From assembly GCA_030066625.1 (NCBI GenBank), contig JASJBG010000058.1:1-35875 (forward strand): a stretch of 35,875 nucleotides of DNA. Direction: 5' to 3'. The position numbers and the translations under genes are program-made. Under the pieces are notes generated by a model. It did no database searches and was not told the DNA's origin. It saw only the letters and a list, made by a program, of their open reading frames with translations. How positions within the stretch are numbered: the stretch's first letter is position 1; the number at the start of each line of letters is the position of its first letter. The stretch comes from Woeseiaceae bacterium (GTDB lineage: Bacteria; Pseudomonadota; Gammaproteobacteria; Steroidobacterales; Woeseiaceae). Below are positions 11,132 to 18,823 of the stretch, piece by piece.

Positions 11132-12817
11132 ATGAATCAGGCGAATACCGACATTGCGGCCAGGCGGACATTTCGCGGCAGCCGGGACGCGCTACTGGCG
11201 CGGGCTGTCGACGAACCGGACCTTTCCTGGCGGGTACTAATCACGCTGAACGTGTTCCGGCTGTTCGTCGCCGTCGTGCTGCTCGTGGTGTTCTTCGCCG
11301 GCGGCGAGCCGCGCGCTTTCGGCGACCGTTTCCCCACCCTGTTCTCGGCCACGGCATCGGCCTACCTCGTCTTCGCCGTGGTCTTCGGCGTCGTGCTGCG
11401 GCAGCGCTGGGCCGACATCCGTGTCCAGGCGACCACGCAGACCCTCGTCGACATCGGTGCGGTCACCTCGCTGATGTACACGAGCGGCGGCATTGCGTCG
11501 GGTCTCGGCGGCCTGCTCGTAGTCTTCGTCGGTGCCGGCAGCCTTGTCCTGCCCGCGCAGCTGCCGGCGATTCTCGCCGCGGCTGCGACCCTGTCCCTGC
11601 TCGGTGCGGAAGTGTTCACGGGCCTCGGCGGCGCCGAAACCAACTACCCGGCCGCCGGCCTGCTGAGCGCGATCGTGTTCTCGATGGCGCTCGCGGCGAA
11701 GCCGCTGGCCAGTCGCATCCAGGACAGCGAGGCGCTGGCCCGGCAGCGTGGCGTCGATCTGCAGAACCTGTCGGAGCTCAACGAGTACATCGTCCAGCAC
11801 CTGCGCGAGAGCATCGTCGTCATCGACGCCAACAACAATATCCGCCTGAGCAACGCATCGGCGGCGCGGCTCCTCGGTGCCGACGAGGCCGTCCGCGGGA
11901 TCCCGCTCGAGAGCGCGTCGGCGCCGCTCGATGAGTACGTGCAGCGCTGGCGCGTGGATCCCGGCCTGTCCTCACACCCGGAGATGACGATGGTCTCCGA
12001 CGGCGGCAGCGCGCGCGTGACGGCTCACCTGGCCCCGCTCGCCAAGAACGACGACCGCGAGGGCCCGATGCTCGTCTTCCTGGAAGACGCGAGCCTCATG
12101 AATGCGCGCGTTCAGCAGTCCAAGCTCGCGTCGCTCGGCCGCCTGAGCGCGAGCATCGCCCACGAAATTCGCAATCCGGTGGGCGCAATGAGCCACGCGG
12201 CGCAGCTGCTCGGCGAGTCGCCGGTGCTGACCGAGGACGACAAGCGCCTGACGGAGATCATCCAGACGCACTCCGGCCGGGTCAGCCACATCATCGACAA
12301 CGTGCTGCAGCTTTCGCGGCGCGAGTCGTCGCAGCCCGAGCGCGTCGATCTCAGGCCGTGGATCGAGGATTTCGCGCAGGAATTCACCCGCACCCTGGAG
12401 CTGCAGGAAGGTGAGCTGTCGATCAGCGGCGTGCCGGACGACATCGAGGTCCGCATGGATCGCAGCCATCTGCGCCAGGTCATGTGGAATCTCTGCGACA
12501 ACGCCGTCAAGTACGCGAGCGAGACCGGCGGCATCCTTGTCGAACTGCAGGCCGGGCGCATGGCCACGCAGGAGCGCCCGTATCTCGAGGTCTGTGACCA
12601 CGGTAACGGCGTGGACCCCGCAACCGCTGAGAAAATCTTCGAACCGTTTTATACCGAGCGCTCGGGTGGAACCGGTCTCGGCCTGTACATCTCGCGGGAA
12701 CTCTGCGAACTCAATCGCGCGAGCCTCTTGTATCTTGACCGGCCGGGCGGGGGCAGTATCTTCAGGATCGTTTTTGCCGATCCCGACCGCTGGGAATCGC
12801 ATGACACGACAGGATAG
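11132..12817 (+). CDS. pilS: Type IV pilus sensor histidine kinase PilS
   Basis: Membrane sensor kinase that controls pilin transcription through PilR; 561 residues from ATG 11132. The N-terminus holds about six hydrophobic segments (roughly residues 33-185, beginning VLITLNVFRLFVAVVLLVVFF), as in Pseudomonas PilS. A PAS-like domain follows (ESIVVIDANNNIRLSNASAARLLG), then the HisKA phosphoacceptor His in SIAHEIRNPVGAMSHAAQLL. The ATPase domain has the N box NLCDNAVKYA, the G1 box CDHGNGV and the G2 box GGTGLGLYIS. A longer frame opens at 11075, but the candidate -10 lies downstream of that codon. PilR starts three bases after the stop, so the pair is one operon. Confidence 0.95.
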   Translation: MNQANTDIAARRTFRGSRDALLARAVDEPDLSWRVLITLNVFRLFVAVVLLVVFFAGGEPRAFGDRFPTLFSATASAYLVFAVVFGVVLRQRWADIRVQATTQTLVDIGAVTSLMYTSGGIASGLGGLLVVFVGAGSLVLPAQLPAILAAAATLSLLGAEVFTGLGGAETNYPAAGLLSAIVFSMALAAKPLASRIQDSEALARQRGVDLQNLSELNEYIVQHLRESIVVIDANNNIRLSNASAARLLGADEAVRGIPLESASAPLDEYVQRWRVDPGLSSHPEMTMVSDGGSARVTAHLAPLAKNDDREGPMLVFLEDASLMNARVQQSKLASLGRLSASIAHEIRNPVGAMSHAAQLLGESPVLTEDDKRLTEIIQTHSGRVSHIIDNVLQLSRRESSQPERVDLRPWIEDFAQEFTRTLELQEGELSISGVPDDIEVRMDRSHLRQVMWNLCDNAVKYASETGGILVELQAGRMATQERPYLEVCDHGNGVDPATAEKIFEPFYTERSGGTGLGLYISRELCELNRASLLYLDRPGGGSIFRIVFADPDRWESHDTTG

Positions 12818-12820
12818 TAA

Positions 12821-14131
12821 ATGAGCCAACCGCTCGCACTGGTCATCGACGACGAACCCGATATCTGCGAACTGCTGACGCTGACGCTTGGACGCATGGA
12901 TATCGAGACCGAATCGGCCACCGACGTGACCGGCGCCAAGGCCAAGCTTGCGCAGAAGCGTTTCGATCTCTGCCTCACCGACATGCGGTTGCCGGATGGC
13001 GACGGCCTAGAGCTGGTCGAATGGATGCAGCAGCATACCCCGGGTACTCCCGTCGCAGTCATCACGGCACACGGCAATGTCGAGACGGCCGTGCAGGCGC
13101 TCAAGCTCGGCGCGTTCGACTTCATATCCAAGCCGCTCGACCTCGGCAACCTGCGCAACATCGTCGAAAGCGCCCTCAAGATTGACACGCCGGGAGAGGA
13201 AGAGCCGTCCCGGCTGCTCGGTGACTCCGCGAGCATGCACGAGCTCCGGCTCATGGTCGACAAGGTGGCACGCTCGCAGGCGCCCGTGCACATCTCCGGC
13301 GAGTCGGGCACGGGCAAGGAACTGGTCGCCCGGCTCATTCACGAAAGCGGCCCGCGTGCGGACGGCCCATTCGTGCCGGTGAACTGCGGTGCCATCCCGG
13401 CCGAACTCATGGAAAGCGAGTTCTTCGGGCATCGCAAGGGCGCCTTCACGGGCGCGGTCCACGACAAGGTCGGGCTCGTGCAGTGCGCCGAGGGCGGCAC
13501 GCTGTTCCTCGACGAGATTGCCGACCTGCCGCTCGCCATGCAGGTGAAACTCCTGCGCGTCATCCAGGAGAACACCGTGCGGCCAGTGGGTGCCGAAAAA
13601 GAAGAGTCCGTCAATGCGCGTATCCTGTCGGCCACGCACAAGAGCCTGTCCGAAATGGTGACGGCCGGCGACTTCCGCGAGGACCTTTACTACCGCATCA
13701 ACGTGATCGAGCTGCACGTACCCGCGCTGCGCGAGCGCGGCGATGACGTGCTCATCCTGGCCAACCACATTCTGAAGCGTCTTAGCCCGGGGGCGCAGCT
13801 CGACGATGCTGCCCGGAATGCGCTGCGGGACTACAGCTTCCCGGGCAACGTGCGTGAGCTGGAGAACATGCTGGAGCGCGCGGTGACCCTGTCCACGAGT
13901 GACACGATCAACGTCGACGACCTGAACATGCGGGCAACGAGTACGGCAGCCTCATCGGCTTCGATGGCGCCGAACGTCAAGCTCGGCGAACAGGTAGAGG
14001 ACGTCCAGCGGCAGGCCATCATCGATGCGCTCGAGAAGACGCGCTACAACAAGACCGCCGCCGCCAAGCTGCTCGGGCTCTCGTTCCGGCAGCTGCGCTA
14101 CCGGATCAAGAAACTCGGCATCGAATCCTGA
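12821..14131 (+). CDS. pilR: Sigma54-dependent response regulator PilR
   Basis: NtrC-class activator that PilS phosphorylates and that turns on sigma54 promoters, chiefly pilA; 436 residues. The receiver domain (1-120) has acidic residues DDE at 10-12, phosphoacceptor Asp54 (LTDMRLPDGDG) and Lys104. The AAA+ domain has Walker A GESGTGKE at 160-167, the sigma54-contact loop GAFTGA at 207-212 and Walker B GGTLFLDE. A Fis-type helix-turn-helix is at the C-terminus (about 402-434, NKTAAAKLLGLSFRQLRYRIKKL). All key residues are intact. The pilA control region 3.3 kb downstream carries matching sites. It ends three bases from the convergent fused membrane/synthase-like gene. Confidence 0.96.
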   Translation: MSQPLALVIDDEPDICELLTLTLGRMDIETESATDVTGAKAKLAQKRFDLCLTDMRLPDGDGLELVEWMQQHTPGTPVAVITAHGNVETAVQALKLGAFDFISKPLDLGNLRNIVESALKIDTPGEEEPSRLLGDSASMHELRLMVDKVARSQAPVHISGESGTGKELVARLIHESGPRADGPFVPVNCGAIPAELMESEFFGHRKGAFTGAVHDKVGLVQCAEGGTLFLDEIADLPLAMQVKLLRVIQENTVRPVGAEKEESVNARILSATHKSLSEMVTAGDFREDLYYRINVIELHVPALRERGDDVLILANHILKRLSPGAQLDDAARNALRDYSFPGNVRELENMLERAVTLSTSDTINVDDLNMRATSTAASSASMAPNVKLGEQVEDVQRQAIIDALEKTRYNKTAAAKLLGLSFRQLRYRIKKLGIES

Positions 14132-14134
14132 CGC

Positions 14135-17100
14135 CTAGTGACCCGCTGCGGCCTGCCCGCTGGGCAGGTCTTCGTAGCGCGCCGAGATACTCAGCATCAG
14201 CTTCGTGTGCGCCGCCATCTCGGTGTTGGCGTAGTGCGCCTTGCCCCAGGCATCCCAGACTCCGTACGCATCCTCCAGCCGACCCGTCGAAATCGCGCCG
14301 AGCATTGCTGCGTTGATCAGGTAGTCGGCGCGAAAGTCCTCGAGTGCCGAGCTGTTTCTGAGGATGGTCATCGCAGAGCGGTACATCGAGCCGCCGTCGC
14401 GTCGTGCGATGTCCCGATAGAGCTGCAGCCAGCGACGCGCATCGGTCTCGGTCGCGACGCCGCAGGCCGCGGTTGTCGCCTCGTCGATGAGCGCTTCGCC
14501 GCGTGCCGGATCGAGATTTGGCAGCGTGAAGCTCATCAGGTCGAACACGGAGGCCGCCCAGCGGTCCGGGTTCGCTTCTGCCAGGCAGTTCTGCTGCGAC
14601 GCCGACAGCCAGTCGGCCAGGTACAGCACCGGTGCGTCAATCGAGGTCTCGGTCGACGGCGGGTCGACCAGCTTGGTCTGCGTGATTTTCTCGTGGACCC
14701 AGTGCGCTTTCCCGACGAGGTCGAGGCGCCGCGACGATCGCGCCGCTTCCGGTGCGATGTCGGCAAACGTGATCGATGTGCGATTCAGCATCTCGAGCAC
14801 GGGCAGCGGCGCCGTGGTCATCTCCATGAACATTTCCGCACGGGTATCGAGGAACAGCGCCTTGCCGGCGTTGAGGTCGACGTACGGGAAGTAATCCGAG
14901 TTCGCCAGTACCGGTACGTCCACCAGGAACGGCTCGAGTACCGGGCGGCTGGCGGACTGTCGAATGACCAGGTCCGACGGCGTGTAAATGTCGACCCGGT
15001 TGAGGAGCTTGCCGAGCTCACCGGTCAGGATACGGTCCCACTGCGGTTTGCCGAGCTGTCCCTCTTTCTTCGCGATGATCAGGATGTCGGTACCGCTCGA
15101 AACGTAGATGTCGAAGTCGTCGAAGTGCTGTTTCAATGCCTTGAGGATCGAGATTGCCAGCTCGTCGGTGAACTCGTAGGACTGGATCCACTGCACGAAC
15201 AGGCCGTCATTCTCCAGATAGTCGCGGACAGTGCCGTAAAACTCCTCGGAGAACAGGCTTGCGACGCCGCTAACCCAGGGGTTCGACGGCTCCGCGATAA
15301 TGACGTCGTAGGTCGCGTTGTTGAGCGAGAAGAAGGTCTTCGCATCTTCGATGTGGATATTGCTGCGCGGGTCCTCGAAGACGCGGCGAACGCTGTCACC
15401 GTAGTTCTTCGACGCATTTACCATCTCGACCTCGATCTCGACCGTATCGATCAGTTCGACGTGCGGATCGGCGAGCACGGTGTGAACGGTCTGGCCGGAG
15501 CCCATGCCGATGTTGGCGATGCGCTTCGCGTGCGGCGCGTAGGCCAGCGGAATCGCACCCGCGAGCATCATAGTCATCTCGTCGAGGCTGGCGCCGCCGT
15601 CCGAATCCAGCTGGATCGACGCATCGGGCTTGCCGTTCGTTGCAAGGACTCCGAGACCGTCCGGCGTAACGCGGAACGTCACGCTGGCCGTCTTGCCGTC
15701 CTTGTAGAAGCGGAAGTCGTCTTCCGTGGCCACGTCGGTGTGCTTGTAGCGATACACGCCGGACGCCAGCAGCCGCTTGTCGATGGCCGGGCCCGCAATC
15801 GTGGTCACCATGACCAATGCGACGAGGACGCCGGCAACGGCAAAGCGAGGGCTTCTCCATTCGATGTTGACGAAGCGCATCAGCAGGAACGCGCCGAGCG
15901 CGATATCGAGCAGCGCGCCGAACACGATCAGGTTCTTGAGGCCGAGCATCGGCAGACCGATGTGCACGGCGAACAGGACGCCGGCGATCGCGCCGACGGT
16001 GTTCGCGGCGTAAATGCGGCCGATACTCGACTCGCCGCTGCCCTTGCGGAGCAGCACGTAAGTAAACAACGGCAGCGTCATACCGGCCATGAACGTCGTT
16101 GGCAGCATCACCGCCAGCGCGAACGCATGGCTCGCGAGCTTGTAACCCGAGTAGCCGGCTTCCGTTGCCTGCAGCGCCTCGCGCAGCCACGTCATCCAGT
16201 CGAAGGTCATTACGTAGACAGGGATCGTCAGCAATGCGAACGCGCCCATGATCAGCTGCACATAGCCCGAGAATCGGATCGGGTCGTCGACCCGGTCGAT
16301 ACGGCGCTTGATCCACAGGCCGCCGAAGGCGAGACCGGTGATGAACGCGCTCAGCATCAGTTCGAACGAGTGCGTGGTCGCGCCGAGCACGAGGCTGAGC
16401 ATGCGAATCCAGCTTATCTCGTAGATAAAGGAGGCCATGCCCGTGATGAAGGCTGCGACCAGGAACAGCCGGGTCAGCGTGTCACCAGCGCTCGTTCGCT
16501 CAGGCTCGACCAGCGGTTCGGTCTCAGGCTCGGGGTCGAGTTTGACGAGCATCCAGACCACCAACGCCAGCGCAATATTGAGGAGTCCGGCCGTCATGAT
16601 GGTGCCCGGCAGGCCGAACGCGCGGATCATGACGAAGCCGCTCGCCAGCACGCCCACGGCCGCGCCGATGCTGTTCGTGAAGTACAGCATCGCGATGCTG
16701 CCGCCCGGCGCGTCCGGGAAGCGGCGGATGATGCCCGCACTCATGAGAGGGAACGTTGTGCCCAGGAGAATCGACTGCGGCAGGATCAGCAGGCTGGCGG
16801 CCAGCCACTTCGACGTGATGCCGAGGAACGGCGATCCCATGCCGGGCAGGACGGTTGAGTGGAAGACCTCGATCAATCCGGCGAACATGTCGTGGAAGAC
16901 GAGTGCCACGACGCCGACGATGGCTTCAACCACGGCGTAGGCAAGAATCGGAATCCGCAGGCGCGCCGAGTAGCGGCTCGCGACCCACGAACCGACGGCC
17001 ATTCCGCCCATGAATATAATGAGTACGAGTGACTGCGCGTATGCAGCGTGTCCCAGGAACAACTTCAGGTAGTGCGACCAGATCGACTGGTAGATCAGGC

Positions 17101-17212
17101 CGGAAAACCCGGAAATCGTGAACACCGCAAAGTACAACGAGCGCGGAGCGGCTAACCTCAGGCCCGCGGCCGGCGCGGTTTGGGCTGCTTGCGCAGGATT
17201 GTTGTCAGTCAT
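14135..17212 (-). CDS. Polytopic membrane protein fused to a spermidine-synthase-like domain, with a C-terminal extension
   Basis: A 1025-residue protein of the 'fused MFS/spermidine synthase' type; its substrate is unknown. Residues about 25-480 are largely hydrophobic, with some 12-14 membrane segments in two blocks split by an acidic linker at 225-245 (EPETEPLVEPERT). A Rossmann domain follows (about 490-720) with nucleotide-loop motif IGMGSGQT at 568-575 and acidic EIEVE at 592-596. Where true spermidine synthases have a catalytic DSTDP-like motif, this has EPSNPWVSGVASLF at 641-654, so aminopropyl transfer is not supported. Residues about 740-1025 include conserved-looking NSDYFPYVDLNAG (771-783) and a helical tail I cannot assign. 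It sits on the opposite strand between pilR and pilA, at the position of the pilus regulators. A pilus role is only a guess from position. Confidence 0.85.
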   Translation of the reverse strand: MTDNNPAQAAQTAPAAGLRLAAPRSLYFAVFTISGFSGLIYQSIWSHYLKLFLGHAAYAQSLVLIIFMGGMAVGSWVASRYSARLRIPILAYAVVEAIVGVVALVFHDMFAGLIEVFHSTVLPGMGSPFLGITSKWLAASLLILPQSILLGTTFPLMSAGIIRRFPDAPGGSIAMLYFTNSIGAAVGVLASGFVMIRAFGLPGTIMTAGLLNIALALVVWMLVKLDPEPETEPLVEPERTSAGDTLTRLFLVAAFITGMASFIYEISWIRMLSLVLGATTHSFELMLSAFITGLAFGGLWIKRRIDRVDDPIRFSGYVQLIMGAFALLTIPVYVMTFDWMTWLREALQATEAGYSGYKLASHAFALAVMLPTTFMAGMTLPLFTYVLLRKGSGESSIGRIYAANTVGAIAGVLFAVHIGLPMLGLKNLIVFGALLDIALGAFLLMRFVNIEWRSPRFAVAGVLVALVMVTTIAGPAIDKRLLASGVYRYKHTDVATEDDFRFYKDGKTASVTFRVTPDGLGVLATNGKPDASIQLDSDGGASLDEMTMMLAGAIPLAYAPHAKRIANIGMGSGQTVHTVLADPHVELIDTVEIEVEMVNASKNYGDSVRRVFEDPRSNIHIEDAKTFFSLNNATYDVIIAEPSNPWVSGVASLFSEEFYGTVRDYLENDGLFVQWIQSYEFTDELAISILKALKQHFDDFDIYVSSGTDILIIAKKEGQLGKPQWDRILTGELGKLLNRVDIYTPSDLVIRQSASRPVLEPFLVDVPVLANSDYFPYVDLNAGKALFLDTRAEMFMEMTTAPLPVLEMLNRTSITFADIAPEAARSSRRLDLVGKAHWVHEKITQTKLVDPPSTETSIDAPVLYLADWLSASQQNCLAEANPDRWAASVFDLMSFTLPNLDPARGEALIDEATTAACGVATETDARRWLQLYRDIARRDGGSMYRSAMTILRNSSALEDFRADYLINAAMLGAISTGRLEDAYGVWDAWGKAHYANTEMAAHTKLMLSISARYEDLPSGQAAAGH

Positions 17213-17247
17213 TGAGTCAGTACTCTGATGGACGGGAAACGCCGAGA

Positions 17248-17264
17248 TTTAATCACAGATTAAA
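17248..17264. repeat. Inverted repeat upstream of the fused membrane/synthase gene
   Basis: TTTAATC, ACA, GATTAAA: a perfect 7-base inverted repeat with a 3-base centre, 36 bases upstream of the minus-strand ATG at 17212. Its size and position fit a dimeric regulator operator overlapping the promoter of that gene. No regulator is identified. Confidence 0.4.
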
Positions 17265-17314
17265 CATAAGAAACGTGACCCAGGTCCGCAGATAACAGCC
17301 GCAAAGTACTGAAT

Positions 17315-17434
17315 TGTCATAACAACCGTTGGGGTTTGCCGACGCAGGTGACACAAATTGTCAGCTTGTGACAGTTTCCGCCAATCAGTGTCCGATTGTC
17401 ACTTCCTGCCGACGCCCCTCTGATCGCCGCTGTC
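17315..17434 (+). promoter_or_regulatory. Cluster of TGTC/GACA elements, candidate PilR upstream activating sites for pilA
   Basis: TGTC occurs at 17315, 17359, 17389, 17397 and 17431, and its complement GACA at 17350 and 17370. TGACA at 17349-17353 and TGTCA at 17359-17363 form a perfect inverted repeat with a 5-base spacer. Pseudomonas PilR binds repeated TGTC-containing elements upstream of pilA, and the cluster lies about 75-195 bases before the predicted start of transcription, the usual enhancer distance. The elements are seen; PilR binding is inferred. Confidence 0.6.
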
Positions 17435-17451
17435 AATTGAAATTGAACGGC

Positions 17452-17464
17452 AATCAATAACTTG
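17452..17464 (+). promoter_or_regulatory. IHF binding site consensus between activator sites and sigma54 promoter
   Basis: AATCAATAACTTG matches the IHF consensus WATCAANNNNTTR at every defined position. It sits between the TGTC cluster and the -24/-12 element, where IHF normally bends DNA so that a bound NtrC-class activator touches sigma54 polymerase. The flanking DNA is A/T-rich, which helps bending. Confidence 0.65.
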
Positions 17465-17482
17465 AACGAATTCACAGAAACT

Positions 17483-17498
17483 TGGCACGCGCCTTGCT
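17483..17498 (+). promoter_or_regulatory. Sigma54 (RpoN) promoter of pilA
   Basis: TGGCACGCGCCTTGCT is a perfect match to the -24/-12 consensus TGGCACGNNNNTTGCW. The GG at 17484-17485 and GC at 17496-17497 are correctly spaced. Transcription should begin near 17509, giving a leader of about 55 bases before the pilA ATG at 17563. Confidence 0.93.
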
Positions 17499-17562
17499 TT
17501 TATACGCGTACGGGCGGTTTCGCCGTTGCGTTGAAATAAAACTCTCATTCATGGAGATAGAG

Positions 17563-17994
17563 ATGAAGAAGCAGCAAGGTTTTACGCTGATTGAATTGAT
17601 GATCGTTGTCGCGATCATCGGCATCCTGGCAGCCATTGCAATTCCGGCTTACCAGGACTACACGATTCGTGCACAGGTTTCGGAAGGTCTGAGCCTTTCG
17701 GCTGGCGCGAAGGCAGCTGTTGCCGAGTACTACCAGGACCAGGGTGCTTTCCCGTCTGACAACAACCAGGCTGGTATCGAAGCATCTGGCGCCATCACGG
17801 GTCAGTACGTCACGCAGGTTGCTGTTGGTAACGCTAACGGCGTCATCACGGTAACGTACGGCAACAAGGCTAACGCCAACATCGCCGCGAAGTCGCTCAA
17901 GCTGAGCGCGACCGACAACGCTGGTTCGATTTCTTGGACGTGCGCGAACAACGCAGGTCTCAAGAACAAGTGGCTGCCGGCTGCTTGCCGCTAA
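17563..17994 (+). CDS. pilA: Type IV major pilin PilA
   Basis: Structural subunit of the type IVa pilus, 143 residues. The class III leader MKKQQG is cut by PilD before Phe, which becomes N-methylated. The mature N-terminus [19 protein letters not shown] is the packing helix with the invariant Glu5. A C-terminal disulfide loop is expected between the Cys in SWTCANN and the one in LPAACR. I chose ATG 17563: GGAG lies six bases upstream and the leader is the conserved length. The open frame upstream runs into the sigma54 promoter. The gene is flanked by that promoter and an intrinsic terminator, so it is a single-gene transcript. The complete promoter suggests this is the main pilin. Confidence 0.96.
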   Translation: MKKQQGFTLIELMIVVAIIGILAAIAIPAYQDYTIRAQVSEGLSLSAGAKAAVAEYYQDQGAFPSDNNQAGIEASGAITGQYVTQVAVGNANGVITVTYGNKANANIAAKSLKLSATDNAGSISWTCANNAGLKNKWLPAACR

Positions 17995-18017
17995 GCGACA
18001 TCGTCATCTGACGAACG

Positions 18018-18046
18018 AAGCCCCGGGCTTGCCCGGGGCTTTTTTG
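18018..18046 (+). terminator. Intrinsic terminator after pilA
   Basis: AGCCCCGGGC, TT, GCCCGGGGCT: a perfect 10-base-pair stem followed directly by a run of T (18041-18045), 24 bases after the pilA stop. This is a strong Rho-independent terminator that separates the two pilin genes. Confidence 0.92.
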
Positions 18047-18166
18047 CATCCGGATATTAGAATTGAGCGGTCTGTCACAATTTCGATGATAATGTGCACC
18101 AGATCACACTTTTCGACCAAATGCGGGCCGCGTACAATTGGGGGATTAAGGGGAGTCGCAACAACA

Positions 18167-18658
18167 ATGCCGAAGCTTGATCGCGGATTTACACTGATTG
18201 AGTTGATGATCGTCATTGCCATTATTGGCATCCTGGCATCACTCGCCATATCCGCTTACCAGACCTATACCGTGCGTGCACAAATCGCCGAAGGCCTGAA
18301 CATGGCCGCCGGTGCCAAGGTGCCGATTACGGATGCCTACACCAACGACGGTGTGGCACCCGCCGACCGCGCCGCTGCCGGCCTGACGCCCGACCCGACC
18401 GACACGCGCGGCAACTACGTCAGCCAGGTCGCCATCATCGACGGCCGCGTCGACATCACGTTTGGCGGGCCGCTCGCCAATGCCCAGATCGTCGGCCAGA
18501 CTGTCTCGCTGACGCCATACGAGACGGTCGGCAATACCATCGTCTGGCGCTGCGGAGGCGCCGGCATACCCACCGGAGGAGCTCTCCTGAACGGTGGTGC
18601 AAACCACGCGATGCCGACCGTCGCGAATCGTTATTTGCCGGCTGTCTGTCGCCAGTAG
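18167..18658 (+). CDS. Second type IV pilin (PilA-like)
   Basis: A 163-residue pilin with leader MPKLDRG, cleavage before Phe, and mature [19 protein letters not shown] with Glu5. The helix then reads YQTYTVRAQIAEGLNMAAGAKVPI, close to the first pilin. The C-terminal half differs and is about 20 residues longer, with its own cysteine pair (WRCGGAG and LPAVCRQ). ATG 18167 gives a normal short leader; upstream in-frame sequence crosses the terminator and is not coding. AAGGGGAG ends 11 bases before the ATG, a slightly long spacing. No -24/-12 element was found upstream; TACAAT at 18133-18138 is a possible -10. It could be an alternative major pilin or a minor pilin. Confidence 0.93.
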   Translation: MPKLDRGFTLIELMIVIAIIGILASLAISAYQTYTVRAQIAEGLNMAAGAKVPITDAYTNDGVAPADRAAAGLTPDPTDTRGNYVSQVAIIDGRVDITFGGPLANAQIVGQTVSLTPYETVGNTIVWRCGGAGIPTGGALLNGGANHAMPTVANRYLPAVCRQ

Positions 18659-18683
18659 CGACGCCCTGAAGCCCTTGTACAGC

Positions 18684-18705
18684 CTCGAAAATCCGGGTTT
18701 TCGAG
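18684..18705. repeat. Stem-loop between the second pilin gene and pilB
   Basis: CTCGAAAA, TCCGGG, TTTTCGAG: a perfect 8-base inverted repeat with a 6-base loop, 25 bases after the pilin stop. No T-run follows, so it is at most a weak terminator or an RNA-stabilising structure. Confidence 0.45.
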
Positions 18706-18708
18706 AGT

Positions 18709-18737
18709 TTGACTTAATCGAAGTTCGTATTTGTGAT
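18709..18737 (+). promoter_or_regulatory. Candidate sigma70 promoter for pilB-pilC
   Basis: TTGACT (18709-18714, five of six) and TGTGAT (18732-18737, four of six) are separated by 17 bases, 86 bases before the pilB ATG. Spacing is ideal but the -10 is only fair. Confidence 0.35.
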
Positions 18738-18823
18738 GGGGCGCACAAAATCCGGTTGAAGTGGTCCGGACGATCAGTGAGACTGTGATGCTCGGACAGG
18801 CGTGACAACAACCCCAAGGTTTC

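Noticed and set aside
10663-11934. A long plus-strand frame spanning the sucC/pilS divergent region
   Set aside because: It crosses the promoter gap and is antisense to sucC and out of frame with pilS; no domain is recognisable.
14138-16858. A 906-codon open frame on the plus strand opposite the fused membrane/synthase gene
   Set aside because: It is the antisense shadow of a well-supported gene in GC-rich DNA. Its translation is Arg/His/Asp/Gln-rich with no recognisable domain.
14135-17212. Annotation as a genuine spermidine synthase
   Set aside because: The catalytic aspartate motif is replaced by EPSNPW and the protein is mostly membrane-embedded, so the enzyme name would mislead.
18029-18166. 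A 46-residue N-terminal extension of the second pilin
   Set aside because: It would start inside the pilA terminator and put the cleavage site far from the N-terminus; ATG 18167 gives a normal class III leader.
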